64,000 nucleotides of DNA from Symsagittifera roscoffensis (taxonomy: Eukaryota > Xenacoelomorpha > Acoela > Convolutidae): the NCBI RefSeq assembly GCF_963678635.1, contig NC_087065.1, positions 9,631,579 to 9,695,578 on the forward strand. The letters run 5' to 3'. The notes under the pieces are model-generated. The model was not told the origin of the DNA, searched no databases, and saw only the letters and a list, made by a program, of their open reading frames with translations. A program made the translations under genes and the position numbers. Positions 20,391-31,536 of the stretch are shown one piece after another (the first letter of the stretch is position 1; every line of letters begins with the position of its first letter).

Positions 20391-21289
20391 TCACAAGTCA
20401 ACCAAAAGATGGCTTACACCTGGGCCTCGAAACCTTCTACATGAAAAGCAATGGTGCCGACTTTGTCTTAATGCTAATCTAAGTCCAAAAAGCGAATTGT
20501 AGTTAGCTGCAAACAGTGTGTTGGGATTGCCGATAGAGAAGAACAAAACTAATTTTGCTCCAGAAGTTGTGCTGTCATTGATCAATTTTGTGGAGCTATA
20601 ATGTCTCACTAAACCGATTGTTGCAGTAAGACTTCAGTTCACCAGTTGAAGAAATCCAGGCTGGCACAATTGAGCTTTCTATCCAGTAGCGGACGGAATG
20701 TAGTTCATTGGCATTTTATCTGTTGCAAATTGGCATTACTGTGTGCCCACAACCTTGGCTTGTAATCCCAGTTTTGATAAGCTTTCTTGGTCCAAATTGG
20801 GCTACCTTTGTTCTGCCAATGAGAAAAAAACGCAACTATTCCCGAGTGACCTGTATTCCAGAAGTAGATATGAATAGCCCTGTTTGTTAAGTTGGGGCTC
20901 AAGGCCGGATGGGCTTGTTCGCAATGATCGACCCAACTTGATAATAAGTGAAAGAAAATCACTGGGAACGGGTTCATCCCACCCAATGCCGATCTTCAAC
21001 AAATTTTGTAGGAAAGTCTCGAGTTTGTTGGACATGGTGCTAGAATATCTACCTAGTGTCCCAAATACACTTGCCACGGTATAACATTTTGCTCGGAGCG
21101 CTAGAAACCAGGAGACCGATGCACTGTAGCAGTAGTAGATTTTTCGTCTCCAGCTACGGAGTAAATGGCAGCACATGAACTAGAAATGAACTTGGTTAAC
21201 TTGAACTGTGCCTGGTTCGAAGCATGTTTTAGTTGCAAAATAGAGTCTCGCGTTTCATTGGTTCGTTGGGAATTAACTAAGAGAGTCAA
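20391..21289 (-). pseudogene. BEL/Pao pol fragments (RT/RNase H junction, integrase finger)
   Basis: Pieces in different frames. The first (21289-21101) contains FKLTKFISSS, like the FxLTKF segment after the Pao reverse transcriptase. The next (21176-20802) reads TVASVFGTLGRYS and IGIGWDEPVPSDF, very close to the ASVFDPLG and GWD.P.P motifs of BEL/Pao pol. The last (20609-20391) has CFSCRRFRG, like the CxxCRR of the integrase zinc finger. Frameshifts and missing catalytic parts make it non-functional. Confidence 0.65.
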
Positions 21290-22761
21290 CCATATAGAAA
21301 CTCCCAGGAAACAAAGATGGATATTGGGCCTGATTTTTTGGTCCTGGTCTTGTCCAGTTTCACGACCGGAAATTTGAGAAACTCGATCAGAAGTCGCAGC
21401 AGCGTTGGCTATCCTACGTTTTTGGGTTAATCACAATACGATTCAGTGACAATTTTCATCATTAGATTATTGGATTTTGGAAGTACACAGATTTGACTTA
21501 GTAGCTTTGGATGTCTGTTGCCAAGCCTTTTTCGTGTAGCTGCAAAGTTTCTGGATCCCTTTAAATGGTTTCTGTATAGTTTCTGTAGTTTCGTTTTCGC
21601 TACATGGTGTTCTGTTGGCATTTTGACCTCAATTTTTCACATTAGTTTTTTGTTGCAACGAGAACCAAGGCTTGTTTTCATGAAAATTATTGGTTGTTCG
21701 TTATTTTCAAAGGTTGTGGCAGTTTTCTTGTCCTCGTGTATGCTTACTTCAACCTCATGCCAATTTTTGTATTGTAAAATTGGCGTCAACTGTGACGATG
21801 ATATTTTTCAAACAAATTATAATCAGTCGTTTTAAATTTTTGTTTGATCGGAAAGTGATATTTGAACCTAGAATGTTCTTTGCAGCGTTGGTATACCTGC
21901 AAGACGTTTTCTAATATCATGCTCCGTAAAATCCAAAATGCGACCCTTCCTAGCTAATTTTGCATTATGTTGTATTTTGCGTTAAATCAGGAAGTTGGAC
22001 ACGTCAAAGTTGTATGTAGATTGAGCAGATTCTGTTGAGCTCGGACAAATTGGTTGCTGACTGTAAAAAAACTGTCTAGAACAATTGTAGAAAAACGCAT
22101 GTTGGTAGTGTTAAATAAATCAACACTTAACTGGACCAGGAGGGAAAACTGTTTTTTTAATAAGACTCTTTGAAGTGTTCTGGCTGTCTTGATAAAAATT
22201 ATTGAGCAGCTGCTGCATTTGCCGAGTATGGCAAAGCAGGCCAGTTTGATGTCATTTTTGAAATAAATTTTTGAAACAGTTTCAAGTATGCTACTGGTTT
22301 AACTGATTTTTGATTATGCTCATATTGTTGATTCAAAACGTTAAAGATTGTCTCTCCAATTAGTTACCGAAAAGCCGCGTTCATTGATTTCTGATTTAGT
22401 GGTTGGAGCGTCCTTTGCCAATGTTATACCTGCATGAAGTTTTCTTAGGCTTTCATCAAAAAAAATCGCTGGACTTAGCCTAGAGATTTTTAATGATGCT
22501 TAACCAACTCTGAGCTTTGATCTACAAAAAATTTCGAAAAACCCAGACAATTGCTTTTATAGTGCGCTGATTTACTTATAGTACAAGTCATCGTTGGTGT
22601 TTCTGCTGCTCCACCCAAAGATTTGTAGTATTTTGCCTGAACTTCAGGGTTAAGTGTTTCAAATTGCTGTTGATTTCGTGCTCGCTTTTAACAACCCGCA
22701 TGGCTTGAAGCTGAAAGTGAATTTTCTAGGTTTTTGGATACCCACGAGTAGTTGTTAGAGG

Positions 22762-23250
22762 TTATGTGCCTTTCACGGTAGAACTCCTGGTCTGACAGCA
22801 CGCCGGGTTTTCTCTCATCCTTAGTAAATGCACATGAAGCTTTGAGCACGCAGGTTGGGTCAAAATATTAGAGTTGATGCCTGCCGTGTGGGCATAGATT
22901 ATAAAATTCCGAAAAACGCTACGGTTTTTGAAAAATTTTGCGGTTCGTTTTTTATCAAGTTGTTTTTTATCGAGTTTCTTGATGAAAACAGACAAAACAT
23001 TGTTTTTTAACGTATCTAGGCACCAGTGAGATTGCCTATTCAAACTTTGGATAATGATTTCGTAGCAGTCCAATAAATTTTGAGATTTATCCTTTATCAA
23101 TAAATTTGAGAAGATAATTTTTGCAACAGGGCTTAGACTTGTGTTGTTGCCGATCGCAGACTGAGTTAGTTCCATCAGCTTTTTACTCGGGTGGATAACT
23201 GTAAATCGTGATGACTGCCAGAAGAGTTGTTGCGTTGCTCTTCGGCTCAC
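22762..23250 (-). pseudogene. BEL/Pao gag fragment
   Basis: An open stretch of 162 codons. The segment NNTSLSPVAKIIFSNLL, followed 40 or so residues on by LKNNVLSVFIKKLDKK, resembles the BEL/Pao Gag core (short motif like TLSPV.KF.YL, then a RFG-like helix). It also has a Lys-rich patch around the middle. The C-terminal part does not look conserved. It lies upstream, in element sense, of the pol pieces on the same strand, which supports the call. Confidence 0.5.
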
Positions 23251-23449
23251 CCTGGCTATTAGCTTCTACGTTATTTGCTGCAGATGTGCGCTGTGAACTT
23301 TGAGTTTGGAAACAAGAGAATACTCTACTGCGGTTTTTAAAACACCTTAATGGATATTGCTTTTTGATATCTGGGCTTCGTGCTTCGAGTTAATATTACA
23401 ACAGGTTGTGGCATCAGTTGATCGCTGAGTCGAGAAGATGTAAAACTAC

Positions 23450-23637
23450 AGGAATTAGACAGGCAATTAAACGGCAAGAAAGATCTAAAGGAGAAAATTT
23501 GAAACCAAAAGGAGCCAATGTTACATACGATCTATAGCTGAATAGCAAATTTTCGTTCAAAATTTTAGAAAATTGGATGTTTCAGCACAGAGGCGAAGCG
23601 GATCTTCGCATCACTTGCGATACAGAACAAACGTAAA
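23450..23637. repeat. 190-bp direct repeat, copy 1
   Basis: CTACAGGAATTAGACA... to ...GATACAGAACAAAC recurs at 24052-24241 with about 10% differences. Both copies end in the segment CACAGAGGCGAAGCGGATCT. A related end occurs at about 41510-41560 (GAGGCGAGGCGGAGCTTTAA). Probably the terminus of a dispersed non-coding element. Confidence 0.75.
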
Positions 23638-24051
23638 ATGCATCTAATTGCATCCGGATAAAATTAACGTCTATCAGAAGTATGAGAAAATGTTTGAAGT
23701 ACTTCATGAATAATTCCATGTAGAACCTACCGCTGCACAAACGTGTTAGACTGGGTAGGGCGAATAAAGGAGGAAATGGTAGAACTGGTTCCTCTTTCCT
23801 ATTTATTACTGTTGATGCATTTTTTAGATTCGCGCATATCATGCAAGGCAATTGATGTTTAAATGTCTTCAATGCAAAATGGATAGCAAATTTCATTATG
23901 TTTGTTTATCTATATAAAGTCATTGTAATAGTTTTACTTTAATTTATCATAAAGTTACTTTTTCCTTGAGAATAAAAATGACATCAGCATGGTTTAGTTT
24001 TTGCCTGACGGGTTTGAAATTCGTGGTTCATACGGTGTACTCTCAATTTAC

Positions 24052-24241
24052 TACAGGAATTAGACAAGGCAACCAAACGGCAAGAAAAACATAAAGGAGA
24101 AAACTTGAAATCAAAAGGGGCCACTGTTACATACAATCTATGGCTGGATAGCAAGTTTTCGTTCAAAATTTTAGAAAATTGGATGTTTCAACACAGAGGC
24201 GAAGCGGATCTTCGCATCACTTGCGATACAGAACAAACATA
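24052..24241. repeat. 190-bp direct repeat, copy 2
   Basis: Partner of 23450-23637, 602 bases downstream in the same orientation. The spacer between the copies shows no gene. Confidence 0.75.
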
Positions 24242-25040
24242 AAAACTATACGAAGTAAAAAATATACAATACGAGGCCAAACTGTGCACTGAATAGGCGC
24301 ACAATTTTTGTGTGTATGTTCCTGGATTCCATAGACAAGTCTTTAAACATGTCAAAATTTTGTCCAAACAATCAAAGAAAATGAAAGGACAAAAGAATAA
24401 CAAAAGGAGCTTCTTTGTTGCTGATTCTGCTAAAATTTCCCAAAAAGCACAGTTTGGCTTCAGAGTATATAAAAAGTTGAAAAGTGAAAACTGTCAGCCA
24501 TGAAATTAAGCTGGGTCTATCAAAGTTTAAACTCTCACATTTCCCAATCGAAGTTCATTCTAGGCAAACATGACAGAAATTGGAATATTAAATTAACACG
24601 GAACAATTTTACGAAGAAGAACCAAGCCGAAACTCTTTGGGCAGACACAATTGACCCGAAAAAAAATGGTTTTTAAAAAAAAAATAAGATGTATGCTCAC
24701 TTTGAAACTACAATCGATAACTTTTGCTATTGCAACTACAAAGGAATTCGCTTACAGCGTTAGAAAAATAAACCACTTGTCAACAAAGCCGGCTGGCTAC
24801 CTTTGAACAGAAACCAGTTGAGCTGAAAAAAAAACAGACTTTTTAAAAATTAAAAAGTTTCAAGTCCCCCTGAAACTACATTGAACAAGACTTGCATTTG
24901 CAACAACAATGAAAATTGCTTAAAGCACAAAATAATTGATAATTTGGCAACTAAGCCGACAAAACTTGAGCAGTCGAGCCAAAGTTCGACAATTCAATTT
25001 CTTACAGAAAAAAAATCAATTGCATTTGTACTGAAAAAGA

Positions 25041-25110
25041 AAACAAAATCCGTCCGGGAATCGAACCACCGACCTGCAACGGCGTTACCTCTAAGCCAAC
25101 TGGGAAAAAA
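25041..25110 (-). repeat. tRNA-like sequence, probable SINE or tRNA relic
   Basis: On the minus strand the segment contains an A-box-like TGGCTTAGAGGTAACGCC and a B-box match GGTTCGATTCC. Only about 11 bases lie between the D-arm and the T-arm, too few for an anticodon arm, and the T-stem has mismatches. It is therefore not a functional tRNA gene. The A-box region resembles that of the tRNA-like segments at 45-49 kb. Confidence 0.55.
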
Positions 25111-25559
25111 TTGTAAGTTGTTAAGCTTCAAAAAAAACAAGAAATAGTAGGAAAAGCAAGTGAGATTTCTAAGAAAAGTTGTTAAGGGTGAAAAAATATA
25201 ACTACAAGACAATTGTTTTCGCCGGTGTGAAAATTGACATACATTTGAACGCAAAACAAACAAAAATAGTCATGTGAAGGCAATTTTGTGATTGTTCCCG
25301 TAATCAATCAAATGTAAAGGATCGTCGATGATACATGAAAAAAAAAACAATTTATTTTTGCTTTGTTTATGAATTTTCCCTCACAAGTGATGACAAGTAA
25401 TATTGAAAAAAAAAACGTGCAATGCATGATGAAAAAGTAGTGCAGTATTTGAATCAATTAACTTCTTCATTTCAAACTAAATTGATTTTTGAGCCAAATT
25501 AGTTCATCGTTTACGTGACCTTTCCCCATCATACTCCTCAGAAAATCTAAATCATCTGT

Positions 25560-25650
25560 AACACTAAACTGTTTTGAGTTGGGGCTGTAACTTCTTTGCT
25601 ACTACGCTGGGGCTACTACTAAAAAAAGACGCCTAGGCAACCTGTTCATA
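25560..25650. repeat. Dispersed repeat, copy 1
   Basis: The stretch around TACTACGCTGGGGCTA, followed by a GACGCCTAGGCAACCTG segment, recurs at about 28715-28790 (TACTACGCTGGGGGCTATTG then TTCGCCTACGCTACTTAAC). Non-coding, same orientation. Confidence 0.5.
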
Positions 25651-26896
25651 TTAGCAACTTGGAGGTTTGCCCGCATTAAAAATTATTGCAACTTAGCAAA
25701 TCTCGCAATGTTCAATTACTACAAAAGATAGTCGCAGTAAATTATATTGAAAACGTTTAAAAAATAATAAACGTCTATTACGAGGCCAAACTGAGTAATT
25801 TGTAGATTGAGAATTGTAATTGGTTCTGTATAAAGGACGCTTTCGTTTGTTTTTCTTTTAACCCGGGTTGACCTCCATACACCGAAAATGCTTATCATAC
25901 AATTCCATACATCAAGTGTGTGGAAAAATGCTTGTCATACAATTTTCATACAATTTCTAAAAATGGTTGAAAAAAGATGTAAACTTATTTCTGTGGCTGT
26001 TTGATTCTAATAAAACAGTCTGGTAAAAGAAAACCAAGGTTTTCGTTTTTTTGGAAAAAAATGCTTATCATACAATTCCCATATATGGAAATTGTAAGAC
26101 TGGCATTTTTTTGATGGCGACACAAAAAATTTTTCAAGTAATTTTGAAAATTTGGCCCAAAATTTTTTTGATTTTTTTCAACCGCAAATCGAATTTCGTA
26201 CGCAAACAAACACCTTTAAATTTAATTTTTTGTGTGCATAACGTAGTCCTGGATACGATAATATTGGCTTTTATTTTCTTTTGACTTAATTTTTTTTTTC
26301 AAAAAACGCTGAAAATTCTTATTTCTTTTGAATGGGGTGTTTATATATGCCTTGATCAATGTCTGATAATTTGAAAATTCAAAAATTTAAAATAACCACC
26401 ATTGAAAATTTTTGCCAAAAATTAAAAGTTTGTTACTTTTGGTATATCAATTGTGAAAGACAGCCGATTTCAGGTCCTGTTCTATGCATTGTAAATGCAA
26501 AGACCGTCCAATCTTTGGTGCTTGGAGTAACCGAGGTCTTTGTTCCTTGTGTTCGGTTGCGAACACAACCAAAAATTTTTAAGAAAATACATTTAAAAAG
26601 AAAAAATCAAACTTTTTGGTTTATGGAAAAACACATATCATACAATTTTCATAAATGGAAAAATGTTTATCATAGAGATTTCATACAATTTTCTGTACGT
26701 ATGGAATTGTATGACAAGAAGTTTCTCATATATGGAAATTGTATGATAAGAAGTTTCGGTCATACCGGGAAGCTTTTAGTTTGTTTGATATTTCCGAAGA
26801 AAATTTTAGCATGTTCAAAAACATGTATCTAGATTTTAGAGACCTAGACACACTAAATTGTGCGCCTATTCAGTGCACAGTTTGACCCTGTAATGT

Positions 26897-28271
26897 CGTG
26901 TGGAAAAAATCATACCGACATATCTTAACCAAAGTTTTTGAAAACTGCGAAGTTTTTGCAAACAAAAAAACTGAACTGCGAATTAAGTGAATTAGATTTC
27001 TGTTTTTTTCTAATTCATTCAAAAAATAATGTTGTCTGGAAGCTAAAAATCAATGAGATATTCAATCAGTGATCTTTTCGTTCAAGTCATGGGCGTGTAA
27101 AGACTGCCAATTTTGCCAAGTTGGGACTTTTATACCACGAAAAATTTAGTGCTATTAATGCGCAAGCGGATATTGAACCGTATTTTAAATTGTATTTTAA
27201 ATTGAATTGGGGCATGCTATTTGATCTTTTCAATTTTTTCTTAATATATCATTTTGCACTTTACATAGCTAGCGTGTGCGAAGATCGTTTAAAAATAATA
27301 AGATTTCTATTTTTTTGAAATTTCATCATTCAGGGTTTCGCCCTGATACGAGCAGTCTTGTTCGTACTGTGTTCGGTTACGCCTCATATAATACCGTATT
27401 CATTACATGTGTTTATGCAGTGTACCATTAAGTATAAAATTCATACTAATTAGCTAACTGATTGACTTACATTTGCATATTTGCATACAAGTTGAGTGAC
27501 TAGCCACACCTCGACCTGCAATGGCTTGAACTGAACACGCGCGTAAATGAGAGATCGACCGGATTGAAAAATCAAAAACTATTTGTTATTGAATATAATA
27601 ACATCTAATGGACGCTATGTGTACAGGAGAGTAGCATCAATCTGCTCGTGTTTTGAAGAGCTCGTCAGTTTGACCCTTAAAGCATTTTTGAACTCTCGAA
27701 CATCAAAATAAGACAATTTTGATGTCCTTTCAAGTGTCACGTATAAATTCTAGCGTCATTGCCAAGCATCACACCGTCCAAAGAAGACCACAATAAACGC
27801 TTCTCAAATGCATGCTGGTTGTAATTTGAGCCAGAAAATTGTTGGCTTTTTCATCACGTACCAAGTACAATATCAAACAGAGATTCAAGCAAATTATTAT
27901 TGCATGTTAAAAAAATTCGAATACGTGTTACCGCACAATTTTGCGTCATTTTTCGCATACCAAACTTCTTTTGCAGTAATACTTTCAAAATTATTATTTT
28001 TTAAACTTTTATTGAATTTGCTAAAGTTTTTTGCAAAAATAAAAAAACGAACTTGAATTGTATTGAATAAAAGCTTTGAATCAATATAGTTATTAATTAT
28101 TTTGAAGTTTGCGAGCATTAACTAAAAATGATTCCGTTGAGTTTTTTATTTCGTTGAATTTTATATGTAGGGGTAGATGTTGAAGAATTATTAATACCAG
28201 TAATTCCTTGATTTCTACGAAAAGATCATTTACTATCAAATAACTTCTGGGAATTAGTTTCTAATAGTTTA
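26897..28271. other. Intergenic stretch, no gene seen
   Basis: AT-rich DNA without a supported coding frame. A short Phe/Leu-rich open frame at 27808-28056 reads like chance AT-rich sequence. The promoter of the coiled-coil gene should lie in the right part, but I see no clear TATA element. Confidence 0.4.
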
Positions 28272-28283
28272 TTGGGGGCCGTT

Positions 28284-28524
28284 ATGCCGAGTGCTAATTC
28301 GGCCAAGATGCCCGAGGTTAAAAGGAAGCCCATGTCAACCCCCGCCCTGTACCAGAAACACTATGGCTACAAAGCAGACATAGAGGAACAGATTCGGAAC
28401 TACCAGGCGCCTTCTAAGGAGCTAATGGACAAGATGCGACGAAGTCGAAAGTGCGTTCGGCCGATAGATCTGGACGAGAAGCAGTTGAATGTGCTAAATG
28501 GAGAAAGCTACAAGCGACTCATGG
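28284..28524 (+). CDS. Unrecognised coiled-coil protein, exon 1
   Basis: The first ATG in an open frame, with codon use and GC content well above the surrounding DNA. The peptide is basic and charged (KAEVKRKP-like start, then ALYQKHYGYKADIEEQIRNY and ELMDKMRRSRK). The donor ATGG|GTAAAT ends the exon at 28524 in phase 1, which joins 34398 exactly (G+GT). The frame is open back to about 28251, so an upstream exon or non-coding leader is possible. I do not recognise the family. Intron 1 is about 5.9 kb and contains a LINE, a MITE and hairpins. Confidence 0.65.
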
Positions 28525-28714
28525 GTAAATATTTCTTCCCTGATTGATTTCACCGTGAGACGAAAATTAGTCGAAAGCGACATCATCCCCCTTTATGCAG
28601 CGATAATTCTACTTGAGTACACAATGAAATAGTACTTTGTAATGCAAGACTAATTGGTCACTTTGAGCCGGCGATTTTAACCCATCAAGAAGTTTTGGCC
28701 CCCTCAATTGTACT

Positions 28715-28790
28715 GTACTGAATTAAAATTCTTTACTACTACGCTGGGGGCTATTGCGGGAAAAATTCGCCTACGCTACTTAACGTTTTA
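28715..28790. repeat. Dispersed repeat, copy 2
   Basis: Partner of 25560-25650, inside intron 1 of the coiled-coil gene. Confidence 0.5.
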
Positions 28791-30233
28791 ACAGAAACCT
28801 GAGAATTTTGCACGCAATATCATCTGTTCTAATTTTGCAATTTTCCAACCCCCATAATTTTTTTGAAAATCACAATAGTGAAATGATATAAGATCCACTT
28901 AAAATAATTTTTGTTATGAACTAAGAAGTCGTATGGAAAAAAAGCCGCAGGGAGCACATTTATTAACTTGGCTTCTCCCAAACTCGGAGCAAAAAGCAAC
29001 TACACAGTGAAATATCAAAAACAGCTTCTGATCCGGTTTTAGCTAGCTTTAAATAAAAAAGTCATTCAACAACGATGTCAGAAATACTTCTCTGGCTAAA
29101 AAACAACAAGAGTTCTCATATCAGTGCGAAGCCCTGAATGTTCCGACTGCCTTTTAAGGTATATGGAGCAGCAACAACAGGAAAAATTAATGGTAGAAGA
29201 AAAAATGATTTTTTTAATTGAGGTTTTTGTGAAAATCGTCCCCTCACACCATATAAAGTACAAAGTGATATTTTCGCTTCTAGTAAAAAATCAATTATGG
29301 CAAATAAGCTACGTTTAACTAAATTGGAATGATTTCTAGTACGGATTAAATCTCCGCTTACGCGTTAATAACGCGAAATATATGGCGCGTTAATGATCAC
29401 AAGTTGGCCAAAATGGCAAAAAAAATTAGACCAGACCAATTTTTTTCGTTATGGCACAAATTTTTGGCATAGTGAAACGGCATCGGAATTGTGATTGATA
29501 GTTATTTATATCATACATCACAAGCACCTCAAATGCAAAGAAATTTAAACCCACGGTGCGTACAAAAAAGTACCACTTTTTTGCAAGATATTAACATTCT
29601 GCAGCATAAAAAATGGAAATTAATAATCAATTTAAAAAAAAATAATTTTAAAAAAGCAAAAGCTGTTTTTATTTCCAACTAGTTTTCGTGAAGCAACTTA
29701 TACAAAGAAGCCCAAAAAACAATAAAAAAAGAAAAACTAGAACACGAGAAATATTCGAGAAACTTAATCTTTTATTTAGGCATGACAGTTCAAAAAAAAT
29801 TATCAATTGAACCTGATGGATTGATAAAGAACAGTTTTTTTTTTCAAAAAAAAACAACAATAGGGTTAACACAGTTGCAAAAAAAAATTGAAACGAAAAT
29901 AAAAGATGAAAAGAAACCTCTTCAACCTATTTTTGTTGTTCTTCGTCTTATTTTTATTAACCTATTTGTTTCATCAACTAATGACACTCAAATAAAGTAA
30001 CTGATTCTATAATACTCAACGGACAAATCAGCCAAATTTATGAAATTTAGGCTACTGAAAAAACAAAGATTTTCAATTATGAAATCATTAATGCAAGATA
30101 ATTTTTTTCTAAAGTTGCAGCAAAAAACTTAACTATTCTAACAAAATTTCTGTGGCAAATTCTTTCAGATTTGGATAGTAGCACAATTTGCCCAGTAAAA
30201 TAAAGAAGTTTTTTGATTTATAACTGAAAAAAT
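28791..30233. other. Intron 1 stretch, nothing further identified
   Basis: AT-rich intronic DNA. A short segment near 29125 (GCGAAGCCCTGAATGTTCCG) has relatives at about 1403-1430 in array unit 1 and at about 36050-36080, so it belongs to some dispersed repeat. No coding signal is supported. Confidence 0.4.
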
Positions 30234-30241
30234 TATATCAG

Positions 30242-30642
30242 CAGCGCATTTAGGGGGGACGTTCCCTCTCCCCCTCAGGGATTCGACCCTCTGCCGACCC
30301 AAAGGGTCCCCTTTTGTACTATTTTGAGATATCCACTTTTTAATTGACTGACCCTAAATTTTTTATAAAGGCGCCTCATGTGCCAAAATAAACTAAATTT
30401 TGAGGGGGAGCGCGCGCCGAAAAAACGCGATTTTTGGTCAAAATTTTCCAAAAAGTACATAAAAACGCCTCTTTTGGCCTGTTTTTCAAAAACGTTGACT
30501 GCGGCGCAAAATATTGGTCAATATAGGGTCTTTATAGTGACATGGGAGAGCTCAGACTCAGAAAATCAATTTGGTCGACCTAAAAAAAGGTCAATAATTT
30601 CAGAAAAATTCCTAGATCGAGAAATTCTTAGATCCGCGCCTG
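30242..30642. mobile_element. hAT-type MITE in coiled-coil gene intron 1
   Basis: Starts CAGCGCATTTAGGGGGGA and ends TTAGATCCGCGCCTG, imperfect inverted ends. Internal landmarks match the copy at 56117-56531: GATTCGACCCTCTGCCGA, AAAGGGTCCCCTTTTGTACT, GGGAGCGCGCGCC, and GAGCTCAGACTCAGAAAATC. No target-site duplication is recognisable. Confidence 0.7.
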
Positions 30643-31536
30643 CAAAACATTCTTAAGTTTTTTAGATTGGTTCTTAAATTTTTTAGCTGTTCATGCAACT
30701 GAAAGGGTTACAATGTCATCTCTCGACCCCATCTGGTCGTTATTTCTGGTGTTTGACTGCGCGTGGAAAAAATTGAAAATAAAAAACAGGATAGCAGGTT
30801 GCTGTGCATTAAAATTCAATATTCAAACCACGATAGTAAACAATATTCCAACCATAATAGCCCAAGAAACAAAATTCAAAAATAAAATAGTAATTCCCAA
30901 AAAAAACATACTCAAACTTTGTTTTTTCGTTTTTGTCTAAAGTTTTTCTTACTTTTATTTCGAAAACAACTAGTGAACTAGGTGAAATGTAATAGAACTA
31001 TAAGTAGCTAAACCACGTGAAACTTGATATTTGCTTCACGTAGCTAAACCACGTGAAGCTAAACCAGTTGAAGTTTGGAATCCGAATCAGAACTGAAGCT
31101 GCTTTGAATCTGATACCAATTTTGATCTTCTAGGCACTTTCTTTGAGGTACCTAAAGTTGGTCAGAAAACAAACTATCATACGCCACAGTTCCTTCACTT
31201 GACTTTGTGAAGAGGTCGGAACATAAAAAAGCAGGGCACACCTGATAACAAAAAGTCTTCCCACTTTGTTGCCCGAACTACAATTGCAATAGTAATTTAA
31301 TTTCATATTGCTACAGTCACAGCACTCAGAAAAAGCTTTTTTTTATGATTCTCAACCAATGAAACGACCGTATTTTGAAATTTGAAATTTGAATTACTTT
31401 ACCAGCTACATATACAACGCCAAAAGCAATATATTATGCCTGGAGGGAGATCCTAAAGAGCAGTACTGCTCATCGAGTAGGATATCCTGGAGAGTAAAGA
31501 GAAGACAGCCAGCATCAACTCAACAAACAAATTAAA

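Larger units (their letters stand above)
19524..23250 (-). mobile_element. Decayed BEL/Pao LTR retrotransposon
   Basis: Minus-strand fragments appear in the order expected of a BEL/Pao element: gag (23250-22762), the reverse transcriptase to RNase H part (about 21290-20800), integrase zinc finger (about 20500-20390), and a likely integrase C-terminus (19775-19524). Frames are broken by stops and indels and much of the reverse transcriptase is unrecognisable. A MITE (19837-20222) separates the last two pieces. LTRs were not identified. Confidence 0.65.
24266..26896. mobile_element. Candidate 2.6-kb non-autonomous element with inverted ends
   Basis: A ~43-base segment at 24266-24314 (core CTGTGCACTGAATAGGCGCA) returns inverted at 26850-26896. 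The interior has no credible coding frame. Between 25890 and 26760 it repeats a motif around TATCATACAATT with its complement (for example ATACAATTCCCATATATGG near 26071). A second partial end-like segment (TTACGAGGCCAAACTGAG) lies at about 25778. It could be one element or two nested ones. Confidence 0.5.

Noticed and set aside
25041-25110. Functional tRNA gene
   Set aside because: A and B boxes are present but the anticodon arm is too short and the T-stem is mismatched.
26359-26832. 157-codon plus-strand frame
   Set aside because: AT-driven composition, built from the repeated TATCATACAATT motif, with no domain and no splice or poly(A) context.
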